The notes under the pieces were generated by a model. That model was not told the DNA's origin and did not search any database. It saw only the letters and a list, made by a program, of their open reading frames with translations. Shown here one piece after another: positions 15,935 to 23,402 of a stretch of 33,529 bases of DNA. The stretch covers positions 1 to 33,529 of the forward strand of contig JAJYDL010000006.1 of the NCBI GenBank assembly GCA_021777495.1. Direction: 5' to 3'. This DNA comes from a bacterium (GTDB lineage: Bacteria > Patescibacteriota > Minisyncoccia > UBA6257 > 2-01-FULL-56-20). Made by a program: the position numbers and the translations under genes. The first letter of the stretch is position 1. Each line of letters starts with the position of its first letter.

Positions 15935-16714
15935 ATGAAAGAGACCCGTATGCTCATGGGGATGCCGATCTCCGTGGAAATCGCGGATGCGCGCGGCGGC
16001 GGCACCGCCGAAGAGGCGCGGCGCGCGGCGGCGATAAAGGAAGCGTTCGACTACTTCATCCACGTCGACGAAACATTCAGCACCTACAAAGAGACAAGCG
16101 AGATAAGCGCCGTGAATGCCGGACGCCTCCCCCGGGAGGAATGGAGCCCGGAAATGGAAGTGGTGTTCGCGCTCTCGGAAGAGACGAAGCGCGCCACCGG
16201 CGGCTATTTCGATATCAAAAAACCCGATGGGACCTACGATCCCTCGGGGCTCGTGAAGGGCTGGGCTATCTGGAACGCGGCCCAGCTCATCATGAAAAAA
16301 GGGTTCTCCGATTTCTATGTGGATGCGGGAGGCGACATCCAGACGCATGGCGTGAACGGCGAAGGCGATCCGTGGTCGGTGGGCATCCGGAATCCTTGGA
16401 ACATCCACGAGAACGTCCAGGCGGTGCGCGCGGCGCATAACGAAGGGATCGCCACCTCCGGCACCTACATCCGCGGCACGCATATCTACGATCCCCACAC
16501 CGGCGCACCCGCCGATGCGATCGTATCGCTCACCGTCATCGGTCCGAACGTGTACGAGGCCGACCGCTTCGCCACCGCCGCATTCGCCATGGGCAAGGAC
16601 GCCCTCCGCTTCATCGGATCCCTTCCCGGCTTCGAAGGATACATGATCGATGCCGCCAAGACGGCGACCAAGACCGCCGGCTGGGATGCATATCGGATCG
16701 AAGATGCCGCGTAG
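15935..16714 (+). CDS. apbE: FAD:protein FMN transferase
   Basis: ApbE-family enzyme that uses FAD to attach FMN covalently to threonine of target proteins. The 259-residue product shows the family pattern: MGMPISVEI near the start, DETFSTYKETSEISAVNAG, DPSGLVKGWAI, YVDAGGDIQTHG, the active-site region GIATSGTYIRGTHIYDPHTG, and AFAMGKDALRF. No signal peptide is evident, whereas many ApbE proteins are exported; the start or an N-terminal helix may have been lost. It sits between an FMN_bind target and an RnfD/NqrB-like protein, both plausible substrates. Confidence 0.93.
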   Translation: MKETRMLMGMPISVEIADARGGGTAEEARRAAAIKEAFDYFIHVDETFSTYKETSEISAVNAGRLPREEWSPEMEVVFALSEETKRATGGYFDIKKPDGTYDPSGLVKGWAIWNAAQLIMKKGFSDFYVDAGGDIQTHGVNGEGDPWSVGIRNPWNIHENVQAVRAAHNEGIATSGTYIRGTHIYDPHTGAPADAIVSLTVIGPNVYEADRFATAAFAMGKDALRFIGSLPGFEGYMIDAAKTATKTAGWDAYRIEDAA

Positions 16715-16739
16715 TAAAGATGAGCCCCATCCATACCCC

Positions 16740-18410
16740 ATGAACATCATTGACGGATTTCTCAATAAAATCACGATGTACCGCCTCGTGCTGTACTACC
16801 TTGCCGGGCTCGTCGCGATCGCCGCGATCTTCGGCGCACTCGGATGGCTCCCCTACGGCCCCACCGATCTCCTCTTTGAAGCGATATTCTTCCTCGTCGC
16901 CTGCTGGGCGGCGAACGGGATCCTCGCGGGGATCTTCGGGGCGCACCCGAACAGCGAATCGGCGTATATCACGGCCCTCATCCTCACGCTTATCATCTCC
17001 CCGCAGCCTCCGCTCAGCAGCAACTACATCATCTTCCTCATCGTGGCCGCCGGTACCGCCATGGGGGTCAAATACATCGTAGCGCTCAATAAGAAGCATA
17101 TTTTCAATCCCGCCGCCTTCGCGGTCGCCGCGAGCGCCCTCCTTTCGGGACCTGCGGCAAGCTGGTGGGTTGGCGGCAATATCCCCCTTATGGCGTTCGT
17201 GATTGCCGGCGGATTCCTCGTCGTCCGCAAGATCCAGCGGTTCGACCTCGCGCTCTCGTTCCTCGCCGCGGCATTCATCGGCGACATCCTCACCCATCCC
17301 GCAGACAACCCGCTCATCACGGTCGAAAAGGCGGTTCTCCACACCCCGCTCTTCTTCTTCGCGTCGATCATGATCACGGAACCCCTCACGACGCCTCCCA
17401 CGCGGCCCTGGCGCATCGAGTACGGCGCGCTCGTCGGCCTTCTCTTTTCCCCCGCGATCCATTTCGGCCCTTATTACTCAACGCCGGAGCTCGCCCTCCT
17501 TGCGGGCAACATATTCTCGTATGCCGTCAGCCCGAAAGGGACCCACGTACTCACCCTCAAGGGAGCGCGGGAGTTCGGCGAGAACGTCGCCGATTTTTCG
17601 TTTGCCACGGAAGGAAGCGCCCCCCTCGCCTTCGCACCGGGACAATATCTCGAATGGACGCTCGCCCACGAGCGGAACGACGGACGGGGAAACCGCCGGT
17701 ATTTCACGATCGCCTCGTCGCCCACCGAACGCGACGTGCATCTCGGCGTGAAGTTCTACGAACCCTCGAGTTCGTTCAAGAAGCGCCTCCGCGCGATGCG
17801 GCCGGGCGATACCATCGTCGCAGGACATCTTGCCGGCGATTTCACCCTTCCGCGCGATCCTTCGGAGAAGCTCGCGTTCGTGGCCGGCGGCATCGGCATC
17901 ACGCCGTTCCGCAGTATGGCGAAGTATATGACGGACACCTCGACGAACGGAGGGCCGAAGCGCGATGCGGTGCTCCTCTACTCGAACCGCACCCCCGAAG
18001 GCATCGCATATGCGGAGGTGTTCGACGAGGCCGCGGAAAAGATCGGCATGAGGACCGTCTACTCCTTCACGAGAAGCGGCGGCGCGGAGCGGGGGGCACG
18101 CAGAGAGGCGCACATCGGGGCGCGGAGCGGGGGGCACGCAGAGAGGCGCACATCGGGACGCGGACCGGGGGGCACGCAGAGAGGCGCGGACAAACCGGAA
18201 CGCACCGAGAGGCAGGAACCCGTATACGGCACCTTCCACGAAGGACGCATTACCGCGGACCTCATCCGCCAGGAGGTTCCCGACTGGAAGGAACGCACGT
18301 TCTACGTTTCGGGAACGCGCGCCATGACGACCGGCATCGAACGGATCCTCGCCGACATGGGAGTTTCCCGCGCCCGCATCAAGATCGACTTCTTCCCCGG
18401 ATTTGCATAG
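16740..18410 (+). CDS. RnfD/NqrB-like membrane domain fused to ferredoxin-NADP reductase-type module
   Basis: 556-residue fusion. Residues 1 to about 265 form a polytopic membrane domain of the NQR2/RnfD/RnfE family (NKKHIFNPAAFAVAASALL, PLFFFASIMITEPLTTPP, IEYGALVGLLFSPAIHFGP). From about 280 an FAD/NAD(P)H-binding oxidoreductase follows: FAPGQYLEWT, RRYFTIASSPTE (FAD site RxYS/T type), FVAGGIGITPFRSM (nucleotide site), and a C-terminal TFYVSGTRAMTTGIERIL. An Arg/Gly-rich insertion of about 38 residues near position 450 is encoded by a 38-bp tandem repeat. With the upstream FMN_bind protein and ApbE this suggests NAD(P)H oxidation on the cytoplasmic side passing electrons through the membrane to an extracytoplasmic flavoprotein. 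Direction and terminal acceptor are unknown. Confidence 0.87.
   Translation: MNIIDGFLNKITMYRLVLYYLAGLVAIAAIFGALGWLPYGPTDLLFEAIFFLVACWAANGILAGIFGAHPNSESAYITALILTLIISPQPPLSSNYIIFLIVAAGTAMGVKYIVALNKKHIFNPAAFAVAASALLSGPAASWWVGGNIPLMAFVIAGGFLVVRKIQRFDLALSFLAAAFIGDILTHPADNPLITVEKAVLHTPLFFFASIMITEPLTTPPTRPWRIEYGALVGLLFSPAIHFGPYYSTPELALLAGNIFSYAVSPKGTHVLTLKGAREFGENVADFSFATEGSAPLAFAPGQYLEWTLAHERNDGRGNRRYFTIASSPTERDVHLGVKFYEPSSSFKKRLRAMRPGDTIVAGHLAGDFTLPRDPSEKLAFVAGGIGITPFRSMAKYMTDTSTNGGPKRDAVLLYSNRTPEGIAYAEVFDEAAEKIGMRTVYSFTRSGGAERGARREAHIGARSGGHAERRTSGRGPGGTQRGADKPERTERQEPVYGTFHEGRITADLIRQEVPDWKERTFYVSGTRAMTTGIERILADMGVSRARIKIDFFPGFA
18081..18187 (+). repeat. 38-bp tandem repeat (about three copies) inside the FNR module
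   Basis: Copies begin at 18081, 18119 and 18157. The first two are identical over 38 bp; the third has two substitutions near its start and diverges after 18187. Because 38 is not a multiple of 3 the unit is read in a different frame each time, but three units (114 bp) restore the frame. Confidence 0.9.
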
Positions 18411-18438
18411 GACCCGCGATCGCGCGCCATGCGGCAAC

Positions 18439-18467
18439 AAAAAAGGGGAAGGATTTTTTCCTTCCCC
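18439..18467 (-). terminator. Intrinsic terminator of the minus-strand membrane protein gene
   Basis: An 8-bp stem GGGGAAGG/CCTTCCCC (18445-18452 with 18460-18467) is followed by six T on the minus strand, 16 bp past the stop at 18483. Confidence 0.8.
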
Positions 18468-18482
18468 GCATGATTCTCCCGA

Positions 18483-20330
18483 TTACTTCCTGTCGATCTC
18501 CTTCTTGAGCTTCAGGAGATCGCTGTCGCTCATGTGCTCCACCTCGGAACGCACGGTATGCGCATCCTCCGCGGACTCCTGAGCATTGCGGACCTCCTGC
18601 ACGTCGGCCCGCACCTTCGCCTGATCCTTGCTCTCCGAGAGCGGGAGGGAAAGGTCGTCGAAGTCGTGGACCGGCACCACATCGCGCGGAGAATCGTAGT
18701 ACGCGATCCGGACCCTGTCCCCTTTTTCCGTCACGGGCAGCTTCGGAGAGTCGCCCACGCCGGCAGTGAAGAGGTGTGGTACTCCCGCAAGGTGGATATA
18801 GTAGAGGCTCCCGGTGCTCGTCGCATCGGCATTGATGCGATCGACCGTACCTTCGATGGTTGCGAGGCTGCGGTCCTTGCCAAGCGCCGTCCTGACGCCC
18901 TTGTCCGAGAGGAATTTCTCGTACTGCTCAAGGGCATCGTACTGCGTGGCCCCTACGGCGACCTCCTGGACGTTGTCGATCGGTACGATCGCCACGCCCT
19001 GGAATGCCGAGCTGTCGTTGAAGAGCGGCACCACGCACGCCATGGTGCCGTCCACGTTGTAGAGCTGCGGATCGGACCCATGGAGCTTCCTAAAGTTGAT
19101 CTTCGGATTGTTCTTCACGGCGTCGAGCACCGCGGAGTTCGTGGCGCCGCCGGGAACGGCATAGTACACCGACTTCCCCGTACGGGAATTCGTGTACATG
19201 ACCCCCACAAGGGAATCATCCTTGCCGTTCGAAGACGTGATGTCCGTCACCCACTCCGGCTGGCCGTCTTCGCCGTAGATGAGGGACGTATCGCCGGGTT
19301 CGACGATATTCTTCTTCCCCCACCAGCTGTTCAGCCATCCGTCGCGGTATTCGCCCCACCACGTGATATAGCTCTTCACGTAGCTATCCGGCACGACGCG
19401 GTCCACCCATTCCGGCACGGAGCCGATGGGATAGAACGTGCTCGCACCGGACGCGGGATCGACGATCGCGACGCCCTCCACCTTCTCCGCATCCCACCAG
19501 ATGGCGGGTTTGAAGACGGTGACGATCCACCATGCCTTTCCGTGTTCGTCCACCTCGAAGTTCGTGTCCTCGATGCCCTTGTCGAGATAGCCGTTCTCCC
19601 GGAGATGGCGCGTGAGGTCGTACCCGAAGTATGCAGACGGGGAATACCGCATCCCCTGCCCTTCGGGGAACTTCACGAGCCTCGGCTCTTCGTTCTGGTC
19701 CTCCGCGGAGATCATGACATATCCCGGCGAAGTGCCGTTCGCGCTCCAGGTCGAATATCCCCGGAACTCGAGAGGCGCCACATACCAGAGCTTTCCGTTC
19801 ACGAGCTGAAGCGTCACTTCCCCGTTCTCGACCTCGAACTGGCTTCCGATCGTCCCGTCCTGACCGATCGCTTTTTGCGCAAGATACAGCGCATTATCTT
19901 CGTTGGCCATGCGCATGTGATCGGGATTCTTCGGCTGGATGTCCTGCGTCCAGGTCCTTGTTTCCACCGGACCGATCATCCCTTGATACTCGGAGGTGTT
20001 CATGAACTCCGACCCGAAGAACATGCTCCCTGCGTAGATCACGAGAAGGAACGCGACCGGCACCCACGCAACGAAATAGCGCCAGATTTCTCCATCCTCA
20101 TCCCCGAGCAGGGATATGAGTATCCCCGCGATCACCCAGAGGATCAGCACATAGAACCCCATCACCCCGAAAAGGGGCCATACGGTCGACGGCGTCCCCC
20201 AGTACAGGAACCACCAGAGGATAAGGAACGACGATGCTCCCTGCACGATCGCCGCAATCGGTTTCCGGCAGATCGCAAGCGGTGCGATCCCTATCGCGGC
20301 GCATACAAGCGCCACCAATGAATAGTACAT
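18483..20330 (-). CDS. Large uncharacterised polytopic membrane protein with extracytoplasmic domain
   Basis: 615 residues, not recognised as a named family. The first 125 residues contain about four hydrophobic helices (YYSLVALVCAAIGIAPLAI, ILWWFLYW, GFYVLILWVIAGILISLL, YFVAWVPVAFLLVIYAG). About 450 residues of soluble, Trp/Tyr-rich sequence follow, with repeated PepSY-like strands (GKLWYVAPLEF, KAWWIVTVFKPA, VEGVAIVDPASGAS, GVAIVPIDN). The C-terminal 60 residues are charged and helical. One of the few genes here with a clear Shine-Dalgarno site (AAGGAGG 5 nt before the ATG at 20330). It is a single-gene unit ended by its own terminator. Role unknown; an envelope function is only a guess from topology. 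Confidence 0.75.
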   Translation of the reverse strand: MYYSLVALVCAAIGIAPLAICRKPIAAIVQGASSFLILWWFLYWGTPSTVWPLFGVMGFYVLILWVIAGILISLLGDEDGEIWRYFVAWVPVAFLLVIYAGSMFFGSEFMNTSEYQGMIGPVETRTWTQDIQPKNPDHMRMANEDNALYLAQKAIGQDGTIGSQFEVENGEVTLQLVNGKLWYVAPLEFRGYSTWSANGTSPGYVMISAEDQNEEPRLVKFPEGQGMRYSPSAYFGYDLTRHLRENGYLDKGIEDTNFEVDEHGKAWWIVTVFKPAIWWDAEKVEGVAIVDPASGASTFYPIGSVPEWVDRVVPDSYVKSYITWWGEYRDGWLNSWWGKKNIVEPGDTSLIYGEDGQPEWVTDITSSNGKDDSLVGVMYTNSRTGKSVYYAVPGGATNSAVLDAVKNNPKINFRKLHGSDPQLYNVDGTMACVVPLFNDSSAFQGVAIVPIDNVQEVAVGATQYDALEQYEKFLSDKGVRTALGKDRSLATIEGTVDRINADATSTGSLYYIHLAGVPHLFTAGVGDSPKLPVTEKGDRVRIAYYDSPRDVVPVHDFDDLSLPLSESKDQAKVRADVQEVRNAQESAEDAHTVRSEVEHMSDSDLLKLKKEIDRK

Positions 20331-20503
20331 ACTGCCTCCTTGCCCACGATAGGTGCGCGTTCTTCCGCGCATCGCTTCTCAAGGGACTGGGGAATATTAT
20401 AATATATATTATTGATAATGTCCATTATCCCTTTCCGCTTCCTTTCTTATAACTTCCCCGCATCATCGCCGCATCCGATATCGCCATACCGTGCGGATGG
20501 TTA

Positions 20504-20509
20504 TATAAT
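20504..20509 (+). promoter_or_regulatory. -10 box (TATAAT) of the ATP-grasp gene
   Basis: TATAAT ends 15 nt before the ATG at 20525. The region 20331-20503 is AT-rich and holds no other gene. Confidence 0.5.
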
Positions 20510-20524
20510 GGAATAAATTTCCCG

Positions 20525-21778
20525 ATGTCCACATCCCCCCGGAAGCACACCTGTCCCGACTGCGGCGAATACCCCGTGAACCACATCGCACAGAAGACGC
20601 TCGCCGTCATGGACACCTTCACCGCGGCGGTCTTCGGTCCCGTGGACCGCGTCGCACAATGGGTCCACCCCCTCGTCGCGCGCCTCCATGCGGAACGCAT
20701 CGCACTCCCCTTCTACCGCATGCTTGCCGCCCTCCATGTCGGCACGCTCCTCACCGATGCGGACCCCGAGAACGCGCCGCGCACCCATCTCCTCTGGGCA
20801 GCAGCCCGGCGCAAGGGAATACGGATGTGGCAGTTCCAGCCTCTCGACGATCCGAGCGGCATCAGCTTCTTCGTCGCCGAAAAGGACGGGCGCATCAAGG
20901 CGTTCGAAGGGTTGCCCCGGCCCGGCGACGGAACGTCGCGTTCGATAAACTGGATGGACAACAAAGCGGTCCTCAAAAAGAAATTTGTCCCCGCGGGGAT
21001 CCCCATGGCGAAAGGGCGCTCCTGCTTCACGTTCGGCGCGGCGCTCGCAACGATGCGCGCCGTAGGAACTCCCGTCATCACGAAACCCAACCTCGGCTCG
21101 CGTTCGCGCCATTCGACCGTGCACATCACGACGGAAGACGGGCTCCGCCGGGGATTCACGATCGCAAAACAGCTCTCCCCCTGGGTCATCGTCGAACAGG
21201 AGCTCGGGGGGTTCGTCTTCCGCATCCTTCTTGTGAACGGGAAGCCGATGCATATCGTGCGGCGCGAGCCGCCCTTCGTGACGGGCGACGGTGTCCATAC
21301 GATCGCGGAACTCGTCGCCGAAGAGAACAAAAATCCCCGCAGGCACGGGGGTCTCTTCCATCCCATCCCGACGGACAACGACGTCGCGAAGGAGCTCGCG
21401 CATCAGGGGCTCACGCTCGATTCGGTTCCCGCCAAGGGGGCCATGCAGGTGCTCAGCACGCACGCATCGCGCTTTTACGGCGGTTCGACGACGGACATGA
21501 CCGCCGCCGCGCATCCGGACAATATCGCCCTCTTCCGGAAGATCGGCGACGTGCTCGGGGATCCGCTCGTCGGCGTCGATTTCATCATCCCCGACATGAC
21601 GCGCTCGTGGCGCGAACAGCTTCCCTGCGGCGTCATCGAATGCAACAGCCTTCCGAACACCGATCTTCATCACGAGGTGCTCTTCGGCAAAGGATTCGAT
21701 GCGTCAGGATATCTTTTCGATCTCGCGTTCCCCCCGAGGGGCGCCGATGGGGACCACCCAATCGCCCAGGAACGATAG
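20525..21778 (+). CDS. ATP-grasp ligase related to cyanophycin synthetase/glutathione synthetase domains
   Basis: 417-residue protein. The N-terminus carries a single CPDCG pair, followed by a helical region. The ATP-grasp fold occupies roughly residues 130-400: NKAVLKKKFVPAGIPMAKG, a glycine-rich nucleotide loop KPNLGSRSRHST, the hinge WVIVEQELGG, and VNGKPMHIVRREPPFVTGDGVHTIAELV. That last motif closely follows the ATP-grasp part of cyanophycin synthetases and bifunctional glutathione synthetases. The metal-binding segment VIECNSLPN is near the end. Such enzymes join a carboxylate to an amine with ATP; the substrate cannot be deduced. Its 3' end overlaps the convergent hypothetical gene by 75 bp, and an aminotransferase lies just beyond. 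Confidence 0.82.
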   Translation: MSTSPRKHTCPDCGEYPVNHIAQKTLAVMDTFTAAVFGPVDRVAQWVHPLVARLHAERIALPFYRMLAALHVGTLLTDADPENAPRTHLLWAAARRKGIRMWQFQPLDDPSGISFFVAEKDGRIKAFEGLPRPGDGTSRSINWMDNKAVLKKKFVPAGIPMAKGRSCFTFGAALATMRAVGTPVITKPNLGSRSRHSTVHITTEDGLRRGFTIAKQLSPWVIVEQELGGFVFRILLVNGKPMHIVRREPPFVTGDGVHTIAELVAEENKNPRRHGGLFHPIPTDNDVAKELAHQGLTLDSVPAKGAMQVLSTHASRFYGGSTTDMTAAAHPDNIALFRKIGDVLGDPLVGVDFIIPDMTRSWREQLPCGVIECNSLPNTDLHHEVLFGKGFDASGYLFDLAFPPRGADGDHPIAQER

Positions 21779-22225
21779 AAACTCCTCGCGGCGCGCCTCC
21801 TGGCCGCGCTTGTAATAGTGCTTGAACGGATGCGATTCGGGCGTGAGCTCGAAATGGCCGCGCACCTCGCCATCTTTGAAGACGCGCAGATGGTACTGCC
21901 ACTTGAAATCCACGAGCTTGCGGAGGCTCGCCACCTGGCCGTCGTCCTGCCACGCAATGAAGTGATTCGCGAAACCGACGCTTTCAAGATACTTCAGGAA
22001 TTCCCCCATTTTCCTCCCGCGGCGCACGCGCCCCAGCACATAGTTCTGACGGTAGATATAGGGGGGATGCAGCATTCCCGCTCTTAAAAGCACGTCGCGG
22101 ACGCCGTTATGAAACGGATATGCGAACTTCCAGAAGTGGTATTTTACCCGGTCCCAGGCTCCGTCCGGATACGGCAGGACGGAGTCCGGAAGTATCGGGG
22201 TTATATCTGCGGATGATGCGTCCAT
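21704..22225 (-). CDS. Conserved-looking hypothetical protein
   Basis: 173 residues, no family recognised. It is rich in aromatic residues and His/Arg (WDRVKYHFWKFAYPFHNGV, FKWQYHLRVFKDGEVRGHFE) with no signal peptide or membrane helix. Segments such as FKDGEVRGHFELTPESHPFKHY look like a small folded alpha/beta domain, not a spurious frame. The gene has its own minus-strand -10 box at 22258-22263. Its last 75 bp lie opposite the end of the ATP-grasp gene. A short frame of 16 codons starting at 22251 fits the leaderless spacing better and overlaps this gene's ATG. Confidence 0.6.
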   Translation of the reverse strand: MDASSADITPILPDSVLPYPDGAWDRVKYHFWKFAYPFHNGVRDVLLRAGMLHPPYIYRQNYVLGRVRRGRKMGEFLKYLESVGFANHFIAWQDDGQVASLRKLVDFKWQYHLRVFKDGEVRGHFELTPESHPFKHYYKRGQEARREEFLSFLGDWVVPIGAPRGEREIEKIS

Positions 22226-22257
22226 GGGAAACGAAAATTCGCACTTACCATCCTTTC

Positions 22258-22263
22258 ATTATA
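22258..22263 (-). promoter_or_regulatory. Extended -10 box (TGC-TATAAT), minus strand
   Basis: Drives the hypothetical gene starting at 22225. An ATG lies 6 nt behind it at 22251, but in another frame. Confidence 0.5.
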
Positions 22264-22284
22264 GCATATCCCTAAAATTCGAGG

Positions 22285-22290
22285 TATAAT
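22285..22290 (+). promoter_or_regulatory. -10 box (TATAAT) of the aminotransferase gene
   Basis: TATAAT ends 22 nt before the ATG at 22313. The in-frame ATG at 22289 overlaps the box and is rejected. The box is divergent from the promoter at 22258-22263. Confidence 0.5.
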
Positions 22291-22312
22291 GAGGCATATT
22301 CCGCGTATCTCC

Positions 22313-23347
22313 ATGAAAAAGCGCCGTACAGACCTCAACCGCAACGAGATCGTGCAGGGCCCATCCCCCGCCGCCGTCAAGGCCCTCCGCACCTTCCCCG
22401 TGGAAGGGATGAACTTCTATTACGACGGCTACAACGGGTCCGCGCTCGTGCCGGAACTCTCGAAGAAGTTCGGCGTGCCCCGCGACCGCATCATCGTCGG
22501 CTACGGCGCCGAGGATATCCTCCGCACGATCTTCGACCGCCTCGATCCCGCCCGCGACGTCGTTCTCCTGAACGAGCTCCACTTCGATTACTACCATATC
22601 CATCTCCATGCGCGCGGAGTCCGGTTCCATGAGTTCCGCCTCATTCCCGAAGAGCGCGAGTTCCGTTTCGACGTGGACGACTGCATCGAAAAGATGCGCG
22701 CGCTCCGCCCGAAGCTCGTGCTTGTGACCTCCCCCAACAATCCGACCGGCAACGTACTCTCGTCGCGCGACCTTGCCCGCATCCTTGCCGCCGCGCCGAA
22801 GGATACGCTCGTCGCGATCGACGAGGCCTATTACGGGTTCGATGACCGCTATGAAGCCGCCCAGTTCCTTGCCCTCCTCCGCCGCCACGGCAATCTCGTG
22901 TTCATCCGGACATTCTCCAAACTCTATGCCCTTGCCGGACTCAGGGTCGGATATGCGCTCTGCGGCAGGAACGTCATCCCGATGCTCGGCTATCAGGGAC
23001 GACGCCTCGGAGGAAGCAGGGTGATCGAGGAGGTCGCCGTCGCGGCCCTCCGCTCTTCCGCATATTACCGGAACCTTGCGCGCACGATCGCAAAGGAGCG
23101 CGACAGAGCGATCTTTGCCGTGAACAAATTCGCGCATTTCCGGGCGTTCGAATCCCGGGCAAACCTCTTCGCCGTCAAAGTGTCCCCCGGGGCCAAGGCC
23201 GCCGTCGAAAAGGAGATGGCCCGCATGCCCTCGCTCGTGTGCAAATTCTACGCACCCCACCTCCTCCGCGTATCCGTGGCCACGCGGGCCGATATGGACG
23301 ATTTCATCGCCATGATGGCGCGCGCCGACCGCAACGCGGAGCGCTGA
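22313..23347 (+). CDS. Class I/II aminotransferase (HisC-like)
   Basis: PLP-dependent aminotransferase of fold type I, about 344 residues. It shows the histidinol-phosphate-aminotransferase style: DLNRNEIVQGPSP at the start, GYGAEDILRTIF (cofactor phosphate region), SPNNPTGNVLS, AIDEAYYGF, and the Schiff-base lysine in TFSKLYALAGLRVGYAL. No other histidine-biosynthesis gene is in the window, so it may act on another amino acid or phosphonate-type substrate. It stands divergent from the hypothetical gene and close to the ATP-grasp ligase, which hints at a small amino-acid-modifying group but does not prove it. A terminator follows. Confidence 0.87.
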   Translation: MKKRRTDLNRNEIVQGPSPAAVKALRTFPVEGMNFYYDGYNGSALVPELSKKFGVPRDRIIVGYGAEDILRTIFDRLDPARDVVLLNELHFDYYHIHLHARGVRFHEFRLIPEEREFRFDVDDCIEKMRALRPKLVLVTSPNNPTGNVLSSRDLARILAAAPKDTLVAIDEAYYGFDDRYEAAQFLALLRRHGNLVFIRTFSKLYALAGLRVGYALCGRNVIPMLGYQGRRLGGSRVIEEVAVAALRSSAYYRNLARTIAKERDRAIFAVNKFAHFRAFESRANLFAVKVSPGAKAAVEKEMARMPSLVCKFYAPHLLRVSVATRADMDDFIAMMARADRNAER

Positions 23348-23368
23348 ACCGCTTCTTCCGATCACGCG

Positions 23369-23402
23369 ATCCCGCCGGACCTCAGGCGGGATTTTTTATT
23401 TT
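23369..23402 (+). terminator. Intrinsic terminator of the aminotransferase gene
   Basis: An 8-bp stem ATCCCGCC/GGCGGGAT (23369-23376 with 23385-23392) is followed by a T-rich run. The T-run overlaps the last codons of the convergent cytochrome b gene. Confidence 0.85.

Noticed and set aside
18081-18187. Possible CRISPR array
   Set aside because: Copies are contiguous tandem units without spacers, inside a coding sequence.
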